Shown here: positions 5,601 through 10,572 of the stretch, piece by piece
How positions within the stretch are numbered: position 1 is the stretch's first letter
How the letters are laid out: each line of letters starts with the position of its first letter
From: an uncultured Porphyromonadaceae bacterium
GTDB lineage: Bacteria; Bacteroidota; Bacteroidia; Bacteroidales; Coprobacteraceae
Assembly: GCA_900545915.1 (NCBI GenBank)
Contig: URAV01000059.1
Coordinates: 1 to 10,572 of the forward strand
DNA: 10,572 nucleotides
Reading direction: 5' to 3'
Position numbers and translations under genes: made by a program
The notes under the pieces: generated by a model
Database searches by the model: none
Told to the model about the DNA's origin: nothing
The model's input: the letters and a program-made list of their open reading frames with translations, nothing else

Positions 5601-7865
5601 ATGCAGTTTGATATAGAATTAATACAGAAAGTATATGCTTCGTATGCAGAAAAGGTTGAAAAAAGCCGTCGATTATTAGGTCGTCCGATGACCCTTACAG
5701 AAAAAATCTTATATGCGCATTTGTATAATAATGAATATCCCTCTAAACCGTTTATACGAGGAATCGACTATGTCAATTTTTCTCCGGACAGAGTTGCGAT
5801 GCAAGATGCTACGGCACAAATGGCTTTATTGCAATTTATGATTGCAGGGAAAGATAGAGTGGCCGTACCTTCTTCCGTACATTGCGATCATCTTATACAA
5901 GCGGATATAGATGCAAGTAACGACATAAAAAAAGCTCTTGTTACCAATCAAGAAGTATATGACTTCTTAAAAAATGTCTCAAACAAATACGGGATCGGTT
6001 TCTGGAAACCGGGAGCAGGAATCATACATCAGGTCGTTTTAGAAAATTATGCATTTCCGGGAGGTATGATGGTAGGGACAGATTCTCATACTCCCAATGC
6101 CGGAGGGTTAGGTATGATAGCAATCGGTGTAGGCGGAGCAGATGCGGTAGATGTTATGACCGGTATTCCATGGGAATTGAAAATGCCTAAGATAATAGGA
6201 GTCAAATTAACCGGTAAACTGAACGGTTGGGCTTCTCCCAAAGATGTCATTTTAAAATTAGCCGGGATACTCACTGTAAAAGGCGGGACAAATTCCATTA
6301 TAGAATATTTCGGTGAAGGGGCTAAAAATCTGTCGGCAACGGGAAAAGCGACTATTTGCAACATGGGTGCTGAAGTAGGAGCGACAACGTCCCTATTTGC
6401 ATACGATGAGAGTATGGTAAGGTATCTTAAAGCTACCGGACGCGAACAAATTGCCGAAATGGCAAACAAACTTTCAAATTATTTAGAAGCGGATAAAGAG
6501 GTAACCGACAATCCCGAAAAATATTATGATCGGATCATAGAAATCAATCTTTCCGAACTCGAGCCGTATATAAACGGGCCTTTCACTCCGGATGCGGCAC
6601 ATCCTATTTCGGCATTCGGCCGAATCGTTAAAGAAAACGGATATCCGCAAATTATGGAAGTAGGTCTGATCGGGTCTTGTACAAACTCATCATATCAAGA
6701 TTTAAGCCGTGCGGCATCTGTAGCCCGACAAGCATCAAAAAAACGATTAAAAGCAAAAGCCGAATTCAGAATCAATCCCGGATCAGAACAAGTTCGTTAT
6801 ACAGCAGAACGAGATGGATTGATCTCCGATTTCGAATCGATCGGGGGCATCGTTATGACAAATGCTTGCGGTCCTTGCATAGGACAATGGAAACGTCATA
6901 CGGATGATAATCAAAGAGCAAATTCTATTGTAACATCTTTTAATCGAAATTTCGCAAAACGTGCAGACGGTAATCCGAATACACACGCATTCGTCGCTTC
7001 TCCCGAAATCGTCACGGCATTGACAATCGCCGGGAATCTGTGCTTCAATCCCTTGACAGATACCTTAATCAATGAAAACGGGGAATCTGTAAAATTGGAT
7101 ATGCCAGTAGGAGAAGAACTCCCCGTTGAAGGTTTTGATGTCAAAGATCCCGGATACATAGCTCCGAACAAAGGCCTATCCTCTTCTGATATCATCATCG
7201 ATCCGAATTCTAAACGATTACAAAAACTGACACCTTTCGCACCGCTTAATCTGTCGAATTTCGAAAAAATGCCTTTACTGATAAAAACAAGCGGGAAATG
7301 TACAACAGACCATATTTCAATGGCAGGACCTTGGTTACGCTTCAGAGGACATCTCGAAAACATTTCGGACAATTTATTAATGGGTGCAATAAATGCTTTT
7401 AACGGTAAAACAAACGAAGTTTTCAATCAATTGACAAATGAATACGATACCGTTTCCGGAACTGCGAAAAATTATAAAATGCACGGAATATCATCAATAG
7501 TCGTAGCTGAAGAAAATTATGGAGAAGGATCATCTCGGGAACATGCAGCCCTCGAGCCTCGTTTTCTTGGCGTAAAAGCGGTTTTATGCAAATCTTTCGC
7601 ACGTATTCATGAAACCAATTTAAAAAAGCAAGGCATGCTGGCTCTGACATTCGTCAATAAAGATGACTACAATAAAATTAAGGAAAAAGATATTTTATCA
7701 GTCAAAGGGCTGGAATCTTTTGCTCCGGATAAAAATCTGACAATAGAAATTATTCATCCAGACGGAAGTCTTGAAAGTTTTGAAGCTTCTCATACTTATA
7801 ATAATCTACAAATCGAATGGTTTAAAGCAGGAAGTGCATTAAACTATCTGGCAAATAAAAAATAA
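5601..7865 (+). CDS. acnA: Aconitate hydratase, mitochondrial-like type
   Basis: Aconitase, which interconverts citrate and isocitrate through cis-aconitate with a [4Fe-4S] cluster. From the ATG at 5601 it is 754 aa, close to mature mitochondrial aconitase and shorter than the roughly 890-aa E. coli AcnA. The cluster cysteines are visible: Cys360 in GSCTNSS, and Cys423 and Cys426 in TNACGPCIGQW. Other active-site segments are HCDH (94-97), GTDSHTPNAGG (160-170), NRNFAKRADGNPNTHAFVASP (starting at 448, Arg449 and Arg454) and, in the swivelling C-terminal domain, GEGSSREHAALEPRFLG, with the catalytic-serine region at 644-645. A mitochondrial-like aconitase has been described in Bacteroides fragilis, and this protein fits that group. 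The in-frame TTG at 5580 is rejected as a start because it lies inside the -7 box. It is the first gene of the cluster and ends 5 nt before icd. The symbol follows Bacteroides usage and does not imply E. coli AcnA type. Confidence 0.96.
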   Translation: MQFDIELIQKVYASYAEKVEKSRRLLGRPMTLTEKILYAHLYNNEYPSKPFIRGIDYVNFSPDRVAMQDATAQMALLQFMIAGKDRVAVPSSVHCDHLIQADIDASNDIKKALVTNQEVYDFLKNVSNKYGIGFWKPGAGIIHQVVLENYAFPGGMMVGTDSHTPNAGGLGMIAIGVGGADAVDVMTGIPWELKMPKIIGVKLTGKLNGWASPKDVILKLAGILTVKGGTNSIIEYFGEGAKNLSATGKATICNMGAEVGATTSLFAYDESMVRYLKATGREQIAEMANKLSNYLEADKEVTDNPEKYYDRIIEINLSELEPYINGPFTPDAAHPISAFGRIVKENGYPQIMEVGLIGSCTNSSYQDLSRAASVARQASKKRLKAKAEFRINPGSEQVRYTAERDGLISDFESIGGIVMTNACGPCIGQWKRHTDDNQRANSIVTSFNRNFAKRADGNPNTHAFVASPEIVTALTIAGNLCFNPLTDTLINENGESVKLDMPVGEELPVEGFDVKDPGYIAPNKGLSSSDIIIDPNSKRLQKLTPFAPLNLSNFEKMPLLIKTSGKCTTDHISMAGPWLRFRGHLENISDNLLMGAINAFNGKTNEVFNQLTNEYDTVSGTAKNYKMHGISSIVVAEENYGEGSSREHAALEPRFLGVKAVLCKSFARIHETNLKKQGMLALTFVNKDDYNKIKEKDILSVKGLESFAPDKNLTIEIIHPDGSLESFEASHTYNNLQIEWFKAGSALNYLANKK

Positions 7866-7870
7866 CGATC

Positions 7871-9130
7871 ATGGCAAAACTCAAAATAGAAAACGGGAAA
7901 TTAATAGTTCCTAATAATATAACTATTCCATACATAGCCGGAGATGGTGTCGGAGCGGAAATTTCACCTGTTACACAATCGATTATCGATGCCGCTGTAA
8001 AAAAATGTTATGCAGGAGAAAGGAAAATAGAATGGCTCGAAGTTCTCGCCGGAGAAAAAGCTTTCAAACAAACAGGATCATGGCTGCCGGAAGAGACCAT
8101 GAAGACATTTCGGGAATACCTGATCGGAATCAAAGGCCCTTTAACTACTCCCGTAGGCGGGGGTATTCGATCGCTAAACGTCGCCTTACGACAAGAACTG
8201 GATTTATATGTGTGCCTGCGTCCGGTACGTTGGTTCAAAGGCGTTGTTTCGCCGATAAAAGAACCGCAAAAAGTCAATATGCACATCTTTCGAGAAAATA
8301 CTGAGGATATATATGCCGGAATAGAATGGCAGCAAGGGAGTCCTGAAGCCGAAAAATTTCTTCATTTTCTGCAAAACGAAATGAAAGTGAGTAAAATAAG
8401 ATTTCCCCAAACCTCCTCTTTTGGGGTGAAGCCTGTCTCCATTGAAGGAAGCGAACGACTGATACGGTCAGCTATCCGATATGCCATCGACCATAAGCTT
8501 CCGTCCGTTACTCTCGTGCATAAAGGCAATATCATGAAGTTCACCGAAGGCGGATTCAAACTATGGGGATATGCAATGGCCGAGAGAGAGTTCGGGAATC
8601 AAGTATTCACCATGATGCAGTATGAACAGCTAAAAAAATCAGACGGAGAACCAGCAGCTGAAAATGCTCTGAAAAAAGCAATAAAAGAAGGAAAAATCAT
8701 TATCAAAGACGTTATTGCGGATGCTTTTCTACAAAACACGCTCCTAATTCCGGAAGAATATTCGGTCATTGCAACTTTAAACTTAAATGGAGATTATATC
8801 TCTGATCAGTTGGCTGCCATGGTAGGAGGCATCGGAATAGCTCCGGGAGCAAACATAAATTATACTACAGGACATGCTATATTTGAAGCTACACACGGGA
8901 CTGCACCCAATATCGCCGGAAAGAATAAAGTCAATCCCTCTTCCCTCCTACTGTCGGGAGTAATGATGCTTGAATATTTAGGTTGGAAAGAGGCTGCAAT
9001 CAGTATCGTCGAAGCTTTGGAAAAGACATTTCAATCGCATAAAGCAACCGTAGATTTAGCCCGGTTTATGGAAAACTCAGAAACTTTGACAACAACTGAA
9101 TTCGGAGATGAAATTATCCGAAATTTATAA
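7871..9130 (+). CDS. icd: Isocitrate dehydrogenase, E. coli Icd type (probably NADP-dependent)
   Basis: Decarboxylates isocitrate to 2-oxoglutarate, reducing NAD(P). The 419-aa protein aligns along its length with E. coli Icd (416 aa). Substrate residues are Ser101, Asn103 and Arg107 in GGGIRSLNVALRQE, Arg117 in CLRPVR, Arg141 and Tyr148 in FRENTEDIYAG, and Lys218 in HKGNIMKFTEG. Metal ligands are Asp284 (IADAF), Asp308 and Asp312 (NLNGDYISD). Ser101 corresponds to the serine phosphorylated by AceK in enterics, but no aceK is present here. The coenzyme pocket is mixed. In HGTAPNIAG (342-350), E. coli Lys344 and Tyr345 become Asn347 and Ile348, and Tyr391 becomes Val394. Val354 and Arg398 (E. 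coli 351 and 395) are kept. NADP use is therefore likely by family but not certain. It begins 5 nt after the aconitase stop with no clear Shine-Dalgarno, which suggests translational coupling. Confidence 0.95.
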   Translation: MAKLKIENGKLIVPNNITIPYIAGDGVGAEISPVTQSIIDAAVKKCYAGERKIEWLEVLAGEKAFKQTGSWLPEETMKTFREYLIGIKGPLTTPVGGGIRSLNVALRQELDLYVCLRPVRWFKGVVSPIKEPQKVNMHIFRENTEDIYAGIEWQQGSPEAEKFLHFLQNEMKVSKIRFPQTSSFGVKPVSIEGSERLIRSAIRYAIDHKLPSVTLVHKGNIMKFTEGGFKLWGYAMAEREFGNQVFTMMQYEQLKKSDGEPAAENALKKAIKEGKIIIKDVIADAFLQNTLLIPEEYSVIATLNLNGDYISDQLAAMVGGIGIAPGANINYTTGHAIFEATHGTAPNIAGKNKVNPSSLLLSGVMMLEYLGWKEAAISIVEALEKTFQSHKATVDLARFMENSETLTTTEFGDEIIRNL

Positions 9131-9142
9131 TAACAAGAGAGT

Positions 9143-9148
9143 AAAGGA
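9143..9148 (+). promoter_or_regulatory. Shine-Dalgarno-like site of citrate synthase
   Basis: AAAGGA lies 8 nt before the ATG at 9157. It is the clearest purine-rich ribosome binding site of the three cluster genes, and it favours this ATG over the in-frame ATG at 9172. Confidence 0.6.
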
Positions 9149-9156
9149 TACAAAAA

Positions 9157-10509
9157 ATGAAAGATGAATATATGATATACAAACTCTCTGATTCTATCAA
9201 GAGTACAAGCCATATAGATAACGAGTTGTTCGTAAAACACAATGTAAAAAGAGGTTTACGTAATGAAGATCATTCCGGTGTACTCGTAGGATTGACAAAA
9301 ATCGGAGATGTCGTAGGATATGAACGTATGCCGGAAGGCGGTCTCAAAGCCATTCCGGGAAAACTCGTATATCGGGGTATCAATATCGAAGATCTGGTTA
9401 AAGGCATCGAAAAGGAAAACCGATACGGCTTTGAAGAAACGGCTTTTCTGCTTCTTGCAGGCTTTTTACCGGATAAAGACGAATTGGAAACATTTACCCG
9501 TTTGCTCAACCAATCTATGCCTTTAGAACAAAAAACGACGATGAATATTCTGGATCTTGAGGGGCATAATATTATGAATATTCTGGCACGGAGCGTTCTC
9601 GAAATGTACACGTTCGATCCTAATCCCGACGATACGTCCAGAGATAATCTGATGCGGCAATCTATAGAATTGATAGCCAAATTTCCCACAATCATAGCAT
9701 ACGCCTATAACATTTTAAGGCATAGTCAACAAGGCCGATCTCTGCATATCAGACATCCGAAAGAAAATCTTTCTATTGCAGAAAATTTCCTGTTTATGCT
9801 GAAAGGACCTCAATACACCCAATCGGAAGCCCGTATTCTCGATTTGGCATTAATGCTTCATGCCGATCATGGCGGAGGGAATAACTCGACATTTACCGTA
9901 CGGGTTACCAGTTCATCGGGTACAGATACCTATTCTTCTATCGCGGCCGGAATCGGCTCTTTGAAAGGACCGCTACATGGAGGTGCAAATCTCAGAGTTA
10001 TCGATATGTTCCATCATCTGCAAGAAGTAATCAGCGACTGGACTGATAAAGATGAAATAGATGCTTATTTAACCAAAATGTTATGTAAGGAGGGTTACAA
10101 TAAAAGCGGGAAAATATATGGTATAGGCCATGCGGTATATACTATCTCCGATCCTCGTGCCTTATTGCTTAAAGAATGGGCTCGCAATCTTGCAAAAGAA
10201 AAGGGCTTGGAAAAAGAGTTTTCATTTTTGGAATTGATAGAAGAGCGTGCAATAGAGACTTTCATGAAATTCAAAGGAAATCAAGTAAAAAAACGGGTCT
10301 GCGCAAATGTCGATTTTTATTCCGGATTTGTATATGAAATGATCGGTTTACCGAAAGAAGTATATACTCCTCTTTTTGCCATGTCTCGTATTACAGGGTG
10401 GACAGCACACCGAATCGAAGAACTTAACTTCGACAGTAAGCGTATTATACGTCCGGCGTATAAAAATGTGTCAGAAGATGCACCCTTTATTCCTTTAGAT
10501 AAACGTTAA
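9157..10509 (+). CDS. gltA: Citrate synthase
   Basis: Condenses oxaloacetate and acetyl-CoA to citrate, the entry step of the oxidative TCA arm. The 450-aa protein has the catalytic triad in three conserved segments: His238 in LHADHGGGNNST (234-245), His274 in GPLHGGAN (271-278) and Asp332 in GIGHAVYTISDPRA (322-335). Arg333 of the last motif should contact substrate. The third motif reads GHAVY, as in eukaryotic-type enzymes, rather than the GHRVY I recall from E. coli GltA. The C-terminal segment ITGWTAHRIEEL (412-423) is also typical. About 40 residues precede the recognisable fold (SGVLVGLTKIGDVVGY, 40-55), so the N-terminus is longer than in minimal bacterial citrate synthases. It is the third gene of the cluster, 26 nt after icd. 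2-methylcitrate synthase is an alternative in this superfamily, but the aconitase-icd context favours citrate synthase. Confidence 0.95.
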   Translation: MKDEYMIYKLSDSIKSTSHIDNELFVKHNVKRGLRNEDHSGVLVGLTKIGDVVGYERMPEGGLKAIPGKLVYRGINIEDLVKGIEKENRYGFEETAFLLLAGFLPDKDELETFTRLLNQSMPLEQKTTMNILDLEGHNIMNILARSVLEMYTFDPNPDDTSRDNLMRQSIELIAKFPTIIAYAYNILRHSQQGRSLHIRHPKENLSIAENFLFMLKGPQYTQSEARILDLALMLHADHGGGNNSTFTVRVTSSSGTDTYSSIAAGIGSLKGPLHGGANLRVIDMFHHLQEVISDWTDKDEIDAYLTKMLCKEGYNKSGKIYGIGHAVYTISDPRALLLKEWARNLAKEKGLEKEFSFLELIEERAIETFMKFKGNQVKKRVCANVDFYSGFVYEMIGLPKEVYTPLFAMSRITGWTAHRIEELNFDSKRIIRPAYKNVSEDAPFIPLDKR

Positions 10510-10528
10510 GAGCCTGCCTAAATTTTCC
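10507..10528. repeat. Half-site copy of the 51-87 palindromic repeat
   Basis: This segment matches 68-89 at 19 of 22 bases. Shared parts are TAAGAGCC at the start and ATTTTCC at the end; mismatches fall at the 9th, 11th and 15th bases. It begins exactly at the citrate synthase TAA, so only the right half of the palindrome is present. The sequence continues to the window edge, so the full element cannot be delimited. Confidence 0.5.
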
Positions 10529-10548
10529 AATTAGAAAATATTATCAGG
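10513..10548 (+). terminator. Possible weak hairpin after citrate synthase
   Basis: ATTTTC (10522-10527) can pair with GAAAAT (10534-10539), and CCTG (10513-10516) with CAGG (10545-10548), with unpaired bases between. The structure is imperfect and no T tract follows directly, so termination here is only a possibility. Confidence 0.25.
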
Positions 10549-10572
10549 TCATCTTTGCGTTTTCTTTCGGTC

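Noticed and set aside
6911..7426. A 171-codon minus-strand open frame inside aconitase.
   Set aside because: It lies wholly antisense to a highly conserved enzyme, and its sequence is the mirror of the aconitase coding pattern. There is no independent evidence for a gene.
8171..8173. Icd Ser101, equivalent to the E. coli serine phosphorylated by AceK, as evidence of glyoxylate-bypass control.
   Set aside because: The serine is conserved because it contacts isocitrate. No aceK, aceA or aceB gene is in the window, so phosphorylation control cannot be inferred.
9270..9695. A 141-codon minus-strand open frame inside citrate synthase.
   Set aside because: An antisense shadow of the conserved enzyme, with no recognisable protein features or promoter.
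1..10572. A defence system, mobile element, CRISPR array or novel accessory cluster.
   Set aside because: All seven supported genes belong to known families, with uniform AT-rich composition. No transposase, integrase, phage gene, direct-repeat array or anonymous gene cluster was seen.

Overview
The window is AT-rich bacterial chromosome from a member of the Bacteroidota, most likely the order Bacteroidales. Three observations support this. The first gene is an HU-CCDC81/transmembrane/SPOR protein, an architecture known from this phylum. Several start sites are preceded by the Bacteroidota-type -7 promoter box TAnnTTTG. Ribosome binding sites are mostly absent or A-rich. The genus cannot be fixed from the sequence alone.

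Layout. Positions 1-275 are non-coding and hold a long palindrome plus a strong bidirectional terminator. Positions 276-2196 carry two minus-strand genes: a secreted TPR-repeat protein, and downstream of it the HU-CCDC81/SPOR protein. Promoters diverge in the gap at 2197-2412. On the plus strand follow a small MscS-type mechanosensitive channel (2413-3324) with its own terminator, an unusually long structured leader, and the single-strand exonuclease gene recJ (3620-5338) with its own terminator. The rest of the window is a three-gene cluster: aconitase (5601-7865), isocitrate dehydrogenase (7871-9130) and citrate synthase (9157-10509).

How the genes work together. Citrate synthase, aconitase and isocitrate dehydrogenase together form the oxidative arm of the TCA cycle, from oxaloacetate plus acetyl-CoA to 2-oxoglutarate. 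The tight spacing (5 and 26 nt), the single recognisable promoter in front of aconitase, and the terminator just upstream of that promoter point to one transcript. In anaerobic Bacteroidales this arm is understood to supply 2-oxoglutarate for glutamate synthesis rather than a full respiratory cycle. The genes upstream (envelope/SPOR protein, TPR protein, osmotic channel, DNA repair nuclease) are independent housekeeping units.

I see no mobile element, CRISPR array, toxin-antitoxin pair, defence system, tRNA or rRNA, and no gene cluster that looks like an undescribed system. The points worth a second look are smaller: a palindromic repeat at the left edge with a half-site copy at the citrate synthase stop codon, mixed coenzyme-specificity residues in the isocitrate dehydrogenase, a near-leaderless promoter on the SPOR gene, and a structured recJ leader.
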